Shown: positions 1 to 6,024 of the stretch, in pieces
Numbering within the stretch: position 1 is the stretch's first letter
Layout: every line of letters begins with the position of its first letter
Source of the DNA: a virus
Virus record (IMG/VR): IMGVR_UViG_3300038548_000038
Span: 1 to 38,960 of that record
Reading direction: 5' to 3' (one strand)
Length of the DNA stretch: 38,960 nt
Translations under genes and position numbers: made by a program
The notes under the pieces: generated by a model
What the model was told of the DNA's origin: nothing
What the model saw: only the letters and a program-made list of their open reading frames with translations
Database searches by the model: none

Positions 1-127
1 GGAGCGCACCCACAAATGTACCTATAAAAGAATTTAATATCTATTTAGATGATGCATTGCACGACACTACAGCTGATTTAGAATATTCATTTACTGGATT
101 AACAGGATCACAAACTTATAAAGTAGT
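1..127. repeat. 127-bp terminal direct repeat, left copy (circular overlap)
   Basis: Bases 1-127 are identical to 38834-38960. A coding frame continues across the joint (38149 to 845), so the repeat is the overlap of a circular or circularly permuted assembly. Unit length is 38,833 bp. The length of 127 equals a common maximum assembler k-mer, so it probably does not mark a physical packaging end. Confidence 0.95.
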
Positions 128-845
128 GGTTAAATCTGTAAGTGGATTTTTAGTTGAATCAAATGACAGCAATATTTTAAATATATTGATGGACGGTAAA
201 GACATTAGACTTGGTATGATATCTCGATATAAATTCGAGGACAACGTTTTAGACGATGTAGGTAGTAATGATGGAACAGATACAGATTTAACTTATGCCG
301 TCGGTGGTGTTGGTAAATCAGGGGTCTTTAACGGTACATCGACTAGAGTTGATTGCGGCACAGGATTAAATACTATTTTTGAGAGTGACTTTACTATGTC
401 TTTATTAATAAATCCAGACGATATAAGCGGAGGTCAGGCACTTTTAGACACGGATGGTACTGGCGGCGTAAGAGGGTTTATATTCAGGCTTAATGATGAT
501 GTTGTGCAGATGATTTCTGTATCTGGAGGGGTTCAAACCACTTCTTCTAATGCTATAATAACTGCTAGCTCGTTACAACACGTCTTGTTGACTTGGGATT
601 CATCCACCCCAGCAAATTCAAAAATATATATAGATGGTGTTGATGAAACATCTACTGTAACTGGTTCTAATACAGGAATGCTGGGACTTACTCACCCTTT
701 TAGAATCGGAGTGAATGGTAGGGGGCTAGATTCTCATTACGACGGATTAATAGATGAGCCAATTGTTTGGAATAGAATATTACCACAGGGAGAAATAACA
801 GACTTAGCAACAGCTCAACTAGCAGGAACAGACATAGACCCATAA
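1..845 (+). CDS. Receptor-binding/tail fibre protein, C-terminal part (FN3 + LamG-like)
   Basis: This is the C-terminal part of a gene that starts at 38149 and continues here across the circular joint; codons begin at base 3 and the stop is 843-845. Joined, the protein has 509 residues. Residues about 226-285 look like a fibronectin type III domain (WSAPTNVPIKEFNIY, then LTGSQTYKVVVKSVS). Residues about 297-495 resemble a concanavalin-like LamG_3 fold: RYKFEDN near the start, KSGVFNGTSTRVDCG, a late LTWDSS strand and KIYIDGVDETST, ending in YDGLIDEPIVWNR. Such jelly-roll domains bind surface glycans, so host recognition at the fibre tip is likely. The gene lies at the end of the fibre block and just before lysis. 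An internal ATG at 57 is not a credible start because the frame is open upstream across the joint. Confidence 0.85.
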   Translation, partial: SAPTNVPIKEFNIYLDDALHDTTADLEYSFTGLTGSQTYKVVVKSVSGFLVESNDSNILNILMDGKDIRLGMISRYKFEDNVLDDVGSNDGTDTDLTYAVGGVGKSGVFNGTSTRVDCGTGLNTIFESDFTMSLLINPDDISGGQALLDTDGTGGVRGFIFRLNDDVVQMISVSGGVQTTSSNAIITASSLQHVLLTWDSSTPANSKIYIDGVDETSTVTGSNTGMLGLTHPFRIGVNGRGLDSHYDGLIDEPIVWNRILPQGEITDLATAQLAGTDIDP

Positions 846-872
846 CAATATTATTAATTAAATCAATAAACA

Positions 873-998
873 ATGAAGAACGAAGAACAAAAACCGAAAG
901 CGAAAGAAGATGAAGTAGTATCAACAACCTCAGACGGCAATCCAGATGGAGATCACACGGAAACACCAAAGAAGAAAGCGCCTCCAGGACAAGGTTAA
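873..998 (+). CDS. Small hydrophilic protein, 41 aa
   Basis: The frame runs from ATG 873 to TAA 996-998 and encodes a highly charged peptide (MKNEEQKPKAKEDEVVSTTS at the start, PKKKAPPGQG at the end) with no membrane segment. It lies 27 nt after the receptor-binding gene in an A/T-rich context typical of starts in this genome (AATCAATAAACAATG). It overlaps the possible ATG of the next gene at 946 by 53 nt, so either it is real and the next gene starts later, or the two truly overlap. No family recognised. Confidence 0.5.
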   Translation: MKNEEQKPKAKEDEVVSTTSDGNPDGDHTETPKKKAPPGQG

Positions 999-1485
999 AA
1001 AGATTAAAAGATTTATCAGAGTGGCTTTTGCTGCTCTGATAAAATTTATTAATTGGGCAAGCATAAAGATAAAAATAGCAAAGTTATTTATTGACAACTA
1101 TTTTAAAGCGGTGGTTTCAACATTAACAGTATTCTTTTTCTTAGCCAGTTATCATGTATGCCAATATTTTTACCCTTTAGATACTGAGGATCATATTGAC
1201 AATTGGTGGCTTTTAAAGGCGGATTTATACGTTTTAATATACACACTTTGTTTGTCTTTGTCTTTTTATCCTAACTCTAAGATTAAAAAAATTAAATTTA
1301 TAAGTGATTTTATGATGTCTTTCGGGATGGGCTTTGCAATAAGCAACACAATTGATAGGTGGATTTTGGATAACAGACTTTTTAACTGGACATCATATTA
1401 TCCACTAGCAATATTAGCTTTCGCTACATTTTACAGTATAAAAAGAATAAATAAACAAGCGGAGAAATTTGCAAAAGAATTATAA
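946..1485 (+). CDS. Four-TM membrane protein, 179 aa (lysis region)
   Basis: A basic amphipathic N-terminus (residues 1-45, many K/R) is followed by four likely membrane segments: about 55-75 (AVVSTLTVFFFLASYHVCQY), 90-107 (LYVLIYTLCLSLSF), 118-136 and 148-166 (YYPLAILAFATFYSI). It ends 4 nt before the XhlA-like gene and two genes before the endolysin, so a role in membrane disruption or lysis control is plausible, but no family was recognised. Start choice is uncertain. ATG 946 overlaps the 41-aa gene, and the next in-frame candidate is GTG 1021, which would remove most of the basic N-terminus. Confidence 0.7.
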   Translation: MEITRKHQRRKRLQDKVKKIKRFIRVAFAALIKFINWASIKIKIAKLFIDNYFKAVVSTLTVFFFLASYHVCQYFYPLDTEDHIDNWWLLKADLYVLIYTLCLSLSFYPNSKIKKIKFISDFMMSFGMGFAISNTIDRWILDNRLFNWTSYYPLAILAFATFYSIKRINKQAEKFAKEL

Positions 1486-1489
1486 CATT

Positions 1490-1753
1490 ATGAATCAAGG
1501 ACAGAAAATAGATAAAATAGCCTCTGATATTTCAAACATAAAGACAGACGTTTATGATATAAAAGCCGCAATGCATAACAATCCTAAAACAGGTCAAAAA
1601 GGACACATAAATAGGCTGAATGATCTAGAACACACCGTTGACGGTATCCTAACCACAGATAAGGTTAGAATGGGGAAAGTGGCTATTGCTGGCAGTAGTG
1701 CTACAATAGCCTTTTATTATATAGGTAAAGTTTTATTTAAATTACTTTTTTAA
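1490..1753 (+). CDS. XhlA-like coiled-coil/TM lysis accessory protein, 87 aa
   Basis: Residues 1-60 are hydrophilic and heptad-like (QGQKIDKIASDISNIKTDVY, then RLNDLEHTVDG). One hydrophobic segment follows at the C-terminus (about 65-87, VAIAGSSATIAFYYIGKVLF). This layout matches XhlA/holin-associated accessory proteins that sit beside phage amidases. ATG 1490 is preferred over an upstream in-frame codon at 1469 because it falls just after the stop of the preceding gene (1483-1485). The endolysin gene starts 2 nt downstream, so the two are probably translationally coupled. Function is inferred from topology and context; no diagnostic motif is present. Confidence 0.6.
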   Translation: MNQGQKIDKIASDISNIKTDVYDIKAAMHNNPKTGQKGHINRLNDLEHTVDGILTTDKVRMGKVAIAGSSATIAFYYIGKVLFKLLF

Positions 1754-1754
1754 T

Positions 1755-2186
1755 ATGAAGCATTTAGAATTAGCATTTTCACAGTACGGAGTAAAAGAGA
1801 TTTCTGGCAATCAAGACAACCAAGAAATATTAAAGTACTTTAATGAATTAGGATTTGACGGCAACGCTTTAAAAGATGAAACTGCTTGGTGTTCTGCTTT
1901 TGTTAATTGGGTTTGTAAAAACTCAGGATTAGAATATACAGGAAAGTTAAACGCCAGGAGTTGGACGGAAATAGGGTGTGAGGTTTCATATCCAAAAATA
2001 GGTGACGTTGTGATTTTTTGGAGAGAATCAAAAGATAGTTGGAAAGGTCACGTTGCTTTTTATATTAACGAGTTAGACGGGTTTATTTATGTGCTGGGGG
2101 GTAATCAATCAAACCAAGTTAAAATATCAGCATATCCAAAGGAAAGACTATTAATGTATAAAAGAATGCAAGATGAAAACAATTAA
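1755..2186 (+). CDS. Endolysin, NlpC/P60-CHAP-type (TIGR02594-like) peptidase/amidase
   Basis: The 143-aa protein has the cysteine-peptidase signature of NlpC/P60/CHAP enzymes. The probable nucleophile is Cys46 in ETAWCSAFVNWV, and the probable base is His99 in WKGHVAFYI, followed by a strand and GGNQSNQVKIS. The spacing PKIGDVVIFWR before the His is typical. These enzymes cut peptide or amide bonds in peptidoglycan. There is no signal peptide, so export depends on a holin; the XhlA-like protein upstream and the GTA-type holin downstream fit that. The length equals the bare catalytic domain, without a wall-binding domain. Confidence 0.88.
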   Translation: MKHLELAFSQYGVKEISGNQDNQEILKYFNELGFDGNALKDETAWCSAFVNWVCKNSGLEYTGKLNARSWTEIGCEVSYPKIGDVVIFWRESKDSWKGHVAFYINELDGFIYVLGGNQSNQVKISAYPKERLLMYKRMQDENN

Positions 2187-2259
2187 AAGAGTATTCAAAA
2201 AGATTAACAAGTTTATGGAGTGGCTTGGTGAAGGTGCTGCGTATGCTTTAAATAGATAG
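2173..2259 (+). CDS. Possible 28-aa basic amphipathic peptide
   Basis: A short frame overlaps the endolysin end by 14 nt and stops 2 nt before the holin ATG. The peptide (MKTIKRVFKKINKFMEWLGE...) is basic and can form an amphipathic helix. It fills an otherwise empty gap in the lysis operon with coupled spacing. It may be a membrane-active helper or simply a coupling frame for holin translation; no family recognised. Confidence 0.4.
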   Translation: MKTIKRVFKKINKFMEWLGEGAAYALNR

Positions 2260-2261
2260 TT

Positions 2262-2726
2262 ATGGGAGATAAAGCAAAATTACGTAAAAATGGAGGGGAG
2301 GGAACTTTTTTAGGGAACGTATTAAGAACACTTAAAGACGTGTCGCCTGAATTGATTAGTATTATAGGAACAGTTGCGCCTGGAGTTGGTGGGTTGTCTT
2401 CTATAATCGGTAAAATAACAGGGGATAAAAACACACCGCAAAAGGATAAAGATACTTTATTAGCAGAATTACAAAAAGATATCGCTGTTGAGGTTGAAAT
2501 AACTAAACGATGGGAATCAGATGGTAAGGCTCAAGACTGGCTGCCTAGAAATATTAGACCTTTAGTAGTTGCTAACTTTACTTTATTAATAGACTTTGTG
2601 TTGATAGCGTCCCAATTTGGAAGACCAATAGCAGAGGCTTATTTACCTATATTAATGACTATGGGAGTTACTGCTATTGGTGGTTACTTTACGCTTAGAG
2701 AGATTGGTAAGAATAAGACTAAATAA
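2262..2726 (+). CDS. Holin, GTA_holin_3TM-like, 154 aa
   Basis: Residues 25-50 contain a hydrophobic segment (LISIIGTVAPGVGGLSSIIG). A charged helix follows (60-92, LLAELQKDIAVEVEITKRWE), then the hallmark DWLPRNIRPL (residues 92-101), and two more membrane segments at about 101-118 and 127-146. The W-x(2)-R-x-x-RP motif before paired TM helices is characteristic of the 3-TM holin family used by gene-transfer agents and many phages. Placement right after the endolysin supports a role in forming the inner-membrane lesion. It converges on the minus-strand gene ending at 2739, with 12 nt between stops and no clear terminator. Confidence 0.85.
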   Translation: MGDKAKLRKNGGEGTFLGNVLRTLKDVSPELISIIGTVAPGVGGLSSIIGKITGDKNTPQKDKDTLLAELQKDIAVEVEITKRWESDGKAQDWLPRNIRPLVVANFTLLIDFVLIASQFGRPIAEAYLPILMTMGVTAIGGYFTLREIGKNKTK

Positions 2727-2738
2727 TTATAATACTAG

Positions 2739-2969
2739 TTATGTGCCGTACCAAAAAGACAACAGCCTTTTTTTAAGCCCTGTTTTTGGCGGTTTAGGTA
2801 TCCATTTTTCAAAGTTTTCCCCGCATTTACTTGGGTAAGTTCTTTCGGTTGTTGCATGGTATCCGCTTAACATACACTTGCTTCCTTCTTTATGTCCGCA
2901 AGTACTACAAGTACGGTATGTAGCGCGTGCGTCACATTTATTTTCTGTTTTTAATATTTTATTTTCCAT
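2739..2969 (-). CDS. Small Cys-rich (zinc-ribbon-like) protein, 76 aa
   Basis: Residues 12-49 carry five cysteines including a CSTC pair (Cys21/24), with Cys12, Cys32 and Cys49, suggesting a small metal-binding knuckle. The C-terminus is basic and aromatic (LKKRLLSFWYGT). It is the last gene of the leftward cluster and overlaps the previous gene by 19 nt. Its leader lies inside that gene's 3' end and repeats the leader of that gene. No family recognised. Confidence 0.6.
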   Translation of the reverse strand: MENKILKTENKCDARATYRTCSTCGHKEGSKCMLSGYHATTERTYPSKCGENFEKWIPKPPKTGLKKRLLSFWYGT

Positions 2970-3139
2970 TGTTTAAGTTTGTTAATGTGTTGTAAATACT
3001 TTTTAAGAATTTTGTTTTGCTCTTTAAGAAGGGCATTCCTTTCCTTTATTACTGTGTATATTCTTTCAGTTATTACAATCAATAATACCGCAAACAATAT
3101 AGAAACCCATAAAAAAATGGTTATTAATTCATTTATCAT
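2951..3139 (-). CDS. Single-TM coiled-coil protein, 62 aa
   Basis: An N-terminal membrane helix (residues 4-24, ELITIFLWVSILFAVLLIVI) is followed by a charged coiled-coil-like segment (RIYTVIKERNALLKEQNKIL). The layout resembles small phage membrane proteins such as spanin-like or exclusion peptides, but no motif decides. The gene is bracketed by a 24-nt direct repeat, one copy in its leader (3151-3174) and one in its own 3' end (2972-2995). Confidence 0.6.
   Translation of the reverse strand: MINELITIFLWVSILFAVLLIVITERIYTVIKERNALLKEQNKILKKYLQHINKLKQWKIKY
2972..2995 (-). repeat. 24-nt leader repeat L2, copy 1
   Basis: On the minus strand this reads TTACAACACATTAACAAACT followed by TAAA. It is identical to 3151-3174. 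This copy encodes the C-terminal QHINKLK of the 62-aa protein and is also the leader of the 76-aa gene. Confidence 0.85.
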
Positions 3140-3150
3140 CTTGTTTATAT

Positions 3151-3174
3151 TTTAAGTTTGTTAATGTGTTGTAA
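3151..3174 (-). repeat. 24-nt leader repeat L2, copy 2
   Basis: Identical to 2972-2995. This copy is non-coding and lies 11 nt upstream of the 62-aa membrane protein start. The TTAACAAACTTAAA-type run is the kind of A/T-rich initiation region used by Bacteroidota genes in place of a Shine-Dalgarno. Confidence 0.85.
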
Positions 3175-3193
3175 TACTAGTTGGGGTTAGGTT

Positions 3194-3517
3194 TTACCAA
3201 TACTGTTGACATTCTTTACAGCTTCTGCCTTTACACATTTTAAGGCATTGCGGGCAAGGCTCTTTCTCTTGTAAAAACTCCGCTTGATTACATCGTAATT
3301 CATCCGAGTGGTCTGTAAAAGAAAACTCAGAAGAGTGACCTCCTATAAAGTTTTCTGGTGTAACCGATTCGTGGACACCAACACTATGCAAATCAAATAA
3401 ATCATTTAAGTCATTTGCAACAGCGTCAAACTTTTCTGTAAACACCGCAGCATTAAAGTTATCCACTTCACTTTTGTAAGCCTCTAACACTTCTTTTATT
3501 TCGTTTCTTAAATCCAT
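3194..3517 (-). CDS. Unknown protein with C-terminal Cys cluster, 107 aa
   Basis: The N-terminal half is acidic and helical (MDLRNEIKEVLEAYKSEVDN). The C-terminus packs six cysteines, five of them in the final 20 residues (PCPQCLKMCKGRSCKECQQY), consistent with a zinc knuckle. No known family was recognised. It is co-oriented with four other small genes and would belong to the leftward transcript starting near 4036. Its leader shares 17 nt with the leader of the upstream 46-aa gene. Confidence 0.65.
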   Translation of the reverse strand: MDLRNEIKEVLEAYKSEVDNFNAAVFTEKFDAVANDLNDLFDLHSVGVHESVTPENFIGGHSSEFSFTDHSDELRCNQAEFLQEKEPCPQCLKMCKGRSCKECQQYW

Positions 3518-3520
3518 ATC

Positions 3521-3537
3521 TTATCTATTTATTACCC
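3521..3537 (-). repeat. 17-nt leader repeat L1, copy 1
   Basis: Minus strand GGGTAATAAATAGATAA, identical to 3678-3694. This copy overlaps the stop codon of the 46-aa gene and forms the leader of the 107-aa gene. Confidence 0.75.
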
Positions 3538-3665
3538 TCAAATTCATCTTTTACATCTTCAATCATTACGCCTGTCTTTTTATAATAATTCCAGCTTACG
3601 TGCAACTTTCCTGCTATGTATCCAATAACAAAAACACCTAATATTATTACTTCTAAATTTTTCAT
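3525..3665 (-). CDS. Small single-TM protein, 46 aa
   Basis: The frame begins at ATG 3665-3663 and ends with TAG at 3527-3525. Residues 4-20 (LEVIILGVFVIGYIAGK) form one membrane helix, followed by a mixed charged tail ending DEFEGNK. It fills the gap between the 107-aa and 87-aa genes with tight spacing. It is bracketed by a 17-nt direct repeat, like the other small membrane-protein gene in this cluster. Function unknown. Confidence 0.6.
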   Translation of the reverse strand: MKNLEVIILGVFVIGYIAGKLHVSWNYYKKTGVMIEDVKDEFEGNK

Positions 3666-3677
3666 CTTATTTAAGTT

Positions 3678-3694
3678 TTATCTATTTATTACCC
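3678..3694 (-). repeat. 17-nt leader repeat L1, copy 2
   Basis: Identical to 3521-3537. It lies about 12-30 nt upstream of the 46-aa gene start and just downstream of a TAGATTTG box. Confidence 0.75.
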
Positions 3695-3696
3695 CG

Positions 3697-3704
3697 CAAA
3701 TCTA
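3697..3704 (-). promoter_or_regulatory. Candidate Bacteroidota -7 box
   Basis: Minus-strand TAGATTTG matches TAnnTTTG exactly and lies 31 nt upstream of the 46-aa gene. No clear TTTG or TTG was found at -33, so this is a half-site only. Confidence 0.35.
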
Positions 3705-3749
3705 AAGTAAATAATATTACTGTGCTTCAGGTTTGTGGGGTGGATATCG

Positions 3750-4013
3750 TTATGCTTTAGTTAATTTTTGATGAATGATTACTATAGGTCTTCTTTTACC
3801 TTGCATCCAAATCAATTGTTTTGTAATATAAGTCTTGATATTTCTAAATACCACTAACCTAATTCCTTTTTTATTATTAACTACATTCTTAAATTCTCTA
3901 TTTCTGTAAGACTGTGTTTTATTCCTGTGTAAATAAGGATCGTTCTTGGTTATAGGGTTTAATAATTCTTTTTTGTCGTTGTACTTCTTTACATAAGGCT
4001 CGTTTACTTTCAT
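3750..4013 (-). CDS. Basic unknown protein, 87 aa
   Basis: The protein is very rich in Lys/Arg and Asn (KKGIRLVVFRNIKTYITKQL, GKRRPIVIIHQKLTKA) with no membrane segment. The charge suggests nucleic-acid binding, but no HTH or RHH motif is evident. It is the first gene of the leftward transcript and lies 22 nt downstream of a well-spaced candidate promoter (4036-4066). As the first gene opposite the early operon it could be a regulator; this is position-based inference only. Confidence 0.55.
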   Translation of the reverse strand: MKVNEPYVKKYNDKKELLNPITKNDPYLHRNKTQSYRNREFKNVVNNKKGIRLVVFRNIKTYITKQLIWMQGKRRPIVIIHQKLTKA

Positions 4014-4035
4014 AATTATAGTTTTAAATTCTTTG

Positions 4036-4066
4036 TAAAGATATAACTTATATTTTGATACGCAAA
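4036..4066 (-). promoter_or_regulatory. Leftward Bacteroidota-type promoter
   Basis: On the minus strand a TTTG at 4066-4063 (-33) is followed by 19 nt and then TATCTTTA at 4043-4036, a match to TAnnTTTG except the last base. It points at the 87-aa gene starting at 4013. Confidence 0.5.
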
Positions 4067-4109
4067 TTAAAGTTAAACAATCTTTAAATAAAAGTTTATT
4101 ACGAAATAG

Positions 4110-4140
4110 TTGTGTATTAAATAAAAGTTGTTTAATATTG
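4110..4140 (+). promoter_or_regulatory. Rightward early promoter
   Basis: TTG at 4110-4112, a 20-nt spacer, then TAATATTG at 4133-4140, close to TAnnTTTG. The predicted start near 4147 leaves a leader of about 20 nt before ATG 4168. Together with 4036-4066 it forms a divergent early control region. Confidence 0.5.
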
Positions 4141-4167
4141 CAGAGTAATAATTTTAAACATCATAAA

Positions 4168-4302
4168 ATGAGTAAAGAGAAAAACGCTATAATAATAGCA
4201 TCGGGCAAAAAAGTAACTGTGTATAAGTCTAAGTTAAGAGGTACTTGGATAAATTCATTTGATTTAGAAACCGAATACAAACCAAAAGAATTAAAATTTT
4301 AA
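4168..4302 (+). CDS. Small unknown protein, 44 aa
   Basis: First gene after the rightward promoter. The peptide starts MSKEKNAIIIASGKKVTVYK and ends EYKPKELKF. It is predicted to form beta strands, with no membrane segment or Cys. Stop 4300-4302; the next ATG is 2 nt later. The first position in the early operon suggests a regulatory or host-takeover protein, but nothing in the sequence decides. Confidence 0.6.
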   Translation: MSKEKNAIIIASGKKVTVYKSKLRGTWINSFDLETEYKPKELKF

Positions 4303-4304
4303 TT

Positions 4305-4466
4305 ATGGCAAAGCAAAAATCAGAAGTCTTTTCAATATCATTACAAGAAAAGCACAAGGAAATGGCAAAGATTCAATCTGCCTCAATATTTGGACGTGAA
4401 AACATAAGTGGGTATTTCGCTTATTTATTGGAACGTGAAAACAAAGTGTTAGAAAATGGGAATTAA
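4305..4466 (+). CDS. Ribbon-helix-helix-like small protein, 53 aa
   Basis: A short strand (EVFSISL) followed by two helices (QEKHKEMAKIQSASIFGRE and NISGYFAYLLERE) matches the Arc/MetJ/CopG strand-helix-helix layout and length. Such proteins dimerise and bind operators. It is the second gene after the divergent promoters, a usual place for an early repressor. It overlaps the next gene by 11 nt. RHH assignment is from pattern only. Confidence 0.6.
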   Translation: MAKQKSEVFSISLQEKHKEMAKIQSASIFGRENISGYFAYLLERENKVLENGN

Positions 4467-4728
4467 GAAACTAGACTTAAACAACGCTCTTAACAGCGCG
4501 GACATACACCACGAAACCCAAGGCACTCGCATTGAGTTCGACGAAGATTTCAACATATCAGCAGAATACAAAGAGAGTACAGATACTATTGAGTATTCCG
4601 CATACGACGTAAGCGACGAGAAAGTAACATTAACAGACAATCAAACTACAATAGTTTACAACTTCGTTAAAGCCCTACACGACACCGAGAAGCAAAAGCA
4701 AGAAGATCACAAAGCACAAACATTATGA
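4456..4728 (+). CDS. Acidic unknown protein, 90 aa
   Basis: Acidic, soluble, with beta-prone segments (GTRIEFDEDFNISAEYKEST, TIEYSAYDVSDEKVTLTDNQ) and a C-terminal charged helix. It overlaps both neighbours (11 nt upstream, 4 nt with an ATGA junction downstream), so it is translated as part of the early operon. The GC of this gene looks a little higher than that of its neighbours. No family recognised; small acidic early proteins are often DNA mimics, but no evidence for that beyond composition. Confidence 0.6.
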   Translation: MGIKKLDLNNALNSADIHHETQGTRIEFDEDFNISAEYKESTDTIEYSAYDVSDEKVTLTDNQTTIVYNFVKALHDTEKQKQEDHKAQTL

Positions 4729-4856
4729 CAAGACAGGAACTACACGAGTTATCGAAACAGATTGATAAATTAGACACTTTAATTGGATTAAATGACATGA
4801 CAATTACTGACGTAAGAAATAAAATAAATAAAGCATATCAAATAGCAAAAAATTAA
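4725..4856 (+). CDS. Small helical protein, 43 aa
   Basis: Starts in the ATGA overlap with the previous gene and ends at TAA 4854-4856. The peptide is almost entirely helical (RQELHELSKQIDKLDTLIGL, then DVRNKINKAYQIAKN) and may form a coiled coil. Unknown function; supported by the coupled start and tight packing. Confidence 0.55.
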   Translation: MTRQELHELSKQIDKLDTLIGLNDMTITDVRNKINKAYQIAKN

Positions 4857-4867
4857 AGCCAAACAAA

Positions 4868-5443
4868 ATGAAAATCACAAAGAAACAACAAGAATTTATT
4901 AAGGACGCTACAACTAGTTCAGATGTATATGAAGAATGGAGAGTATCAATTAAACTAATGTTCCCTAAACTGTTTAAGGAAGAAGAGTATAAAGTAAATG
5001 ATTGGGTTTATTGGAGTGGAAATAATCCTGGGTATGGATTCATGAGAGGTAAGTGCCCTAGTTTTAGCGATTCTTTAGATATATGTTTAATAGAAGATAC
5101 TGAAAAAGTAACAAGTTGTGCTAAGAGTAATTTAAGACCAGCCACCGACAAAGAAGTAGAAACAGCATTAATTAAAGAGGCTAAGAAGAGAGGGTTTAAA
5201 GAGGGGGTTTATTTTAATCTTATACGGGGATGTATAGGTAGCAAAAACGAAGATAAAATAACTAGTTCTTTTAAGTTAAAAAACCAAAAATCACAACATA
5301 GATTGATATGGGATTCGTTAGGATCATGTTATACAGTTTTTAAAGCCGGAAGATGGGCAACCATTTTACCCAACAAAAAGAAAATGAGTTTAGGAGAGAT
5401 TGAATCGGCTTTAGGTTACGAAGTAGAAATAATAAGTAAATAG
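4868..5443 (+). CDS. Conserved-looking phage hypothetical protein, 191 aa
   Basis: The N-terminus is helical (KKQQEFIKDATTSSDVYEEW). A middle part resembles a small SH3-like/beta module (EYKVNDWVYWSGNNPGYGFM). Then comes NLRPATDKEVETALIKEAKK with RGF, a linker I associate with hypothetical proteins of Bacteroidota phages and prophages. The C-terminus has beta strands around a repeated W (RLIWDSLG, AGRWATIL). No catalytic motif. It lies in the early operon and its role is unknown. Confidence 0.75.
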   Translation: MKITKKQQEFIKDATTSSDVYEEWRVSIKLMFPKLFKEEEYKVNDWVYWSGNNPGYGFMRGKCPSFSDSLDICLIEDTEKVTSCAKSNLRPATDKEVETALIKEAKKRGFKEGVYFNLIRGCIGSKNEDKITSSFKLKNQKSQHRLIWDSLGSCYTVFKAGRWATILPNKKKMSLGEIESALGYEVEIISK

Positions 5444-5450
5444 ACTAATC

Positions 5451-5615
5451 ATGAAAACAACATTAACCACAGGAGTAGTAGTAAGACACAATCAAAGCGG
5501 AGTTATAAAAGTTTACTCCCCTATCTTAGACGAAGAGCCTATTTATTTAGATGTCACAGTAGACACTATGTTACGTAATCAATTAGGAAATCAATTAATA
5601 AAATTACACAAATGA
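5451..5615 (+). CDS. Small unknown protein, 54 aa
   Basis: ATG 5451 to TGA 5613-5615, joined to the next gene by an ATGA overlap at 5612. The peptide is beta-rich (LTTGVVVRHNQSGVIKVYSP, PIYLDVTVD) with a helical end. No family recognised. Confidence 0.6.
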   Translation: MKTTLTTGVVVRHNQSGVIKVYSPILDEEPIYLDVTVDTMLRNQLGNQLIKLHK

Positions 5616-5935
5616 AAAACAAGATTAAAGAAGTACACGACTATTTTAAAAACAAAATTATTGAAGGGGATTACATAGTATTTAAAAAGACTAGTTATGT
5701 ATGGTCAATTGAAATAGATAAGGAGTTTAAATTTTATTTATGGATTTCCAATGGGTCAAGTTCTTTAGAGTGCTATGAACATGATAATAATTTCATGAAT
5801 ATACAATTAAGTCTTAAAGAAAGAAAATTAGCATTTAAAGATATTGAAAAAGGAATTAAAGAACACGACATAAACGTGCTAAAAGTTGCAAGAAAAATAA
5901 AATACGAATCTTTAAAAAAAGAATTTGAATCATGA
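5612..5935 (+). CDS. Unknown protein, 107 aa
   Basis: Lysine-rich soluble protein: helical start (KNKIKEVHDYFKNKI), a beta middle (YIVFKKTSYVWSIEIDKEFK, FYLWISNGSS) and a helical C-terminus (SLKERKLAFKDIEKGIKEHD). ATGA overlaps at both ends give tight translational coupling. No known motif. Confidence 0.65.
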   Translation: MKNKIKEVHDYFKNKIIEGDYIVFKKTSYVWSIEIDKEFKFYLWISNGSSSLECYEHDNNFMNIQLSLKERKLAFKDIEKGIKEHDINVLKVARKIKYESLKKEFES

Positions 5936-6021
5936 AAAACTTTAAAGAACACGTCCCCACAATAGCATTTATATTATTTCTATTAGTACTAATGTATTTT
6001 ACAACATTCATAAATCATTAA
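5932..6021 (+). CDS. 29-aa single-TM peptide
   Basis: Starts in an ATGA overlap with the preceding gene and ends 3 nt before the recT ATG. One hydrophobic helix (IAFILFLLVLMYFTTFI) occupies most of the peptide. Membrane micropeptides are common in early phage operons, but no function can be assigned. Confidence 0.5.
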   Translation: MKNFKEHVPTIAFILFLLVLMYFTTFINH

Positions 6022-6024
6022 CTC

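Noticed and set aside
1-127. Physical direct terminal repeat from packaging
   Set aside because: Ends lie within a gene and the length equals a standard assembler k-mer, so an assembly overlap is more likely; read data would decide.
700-969. Minus-strand ORF of 89 aa
   Set aside because: It lies opposite the receptor-binding gene end and small gene with low-complexity Leu-rich translation, typical of an antisense shadow.
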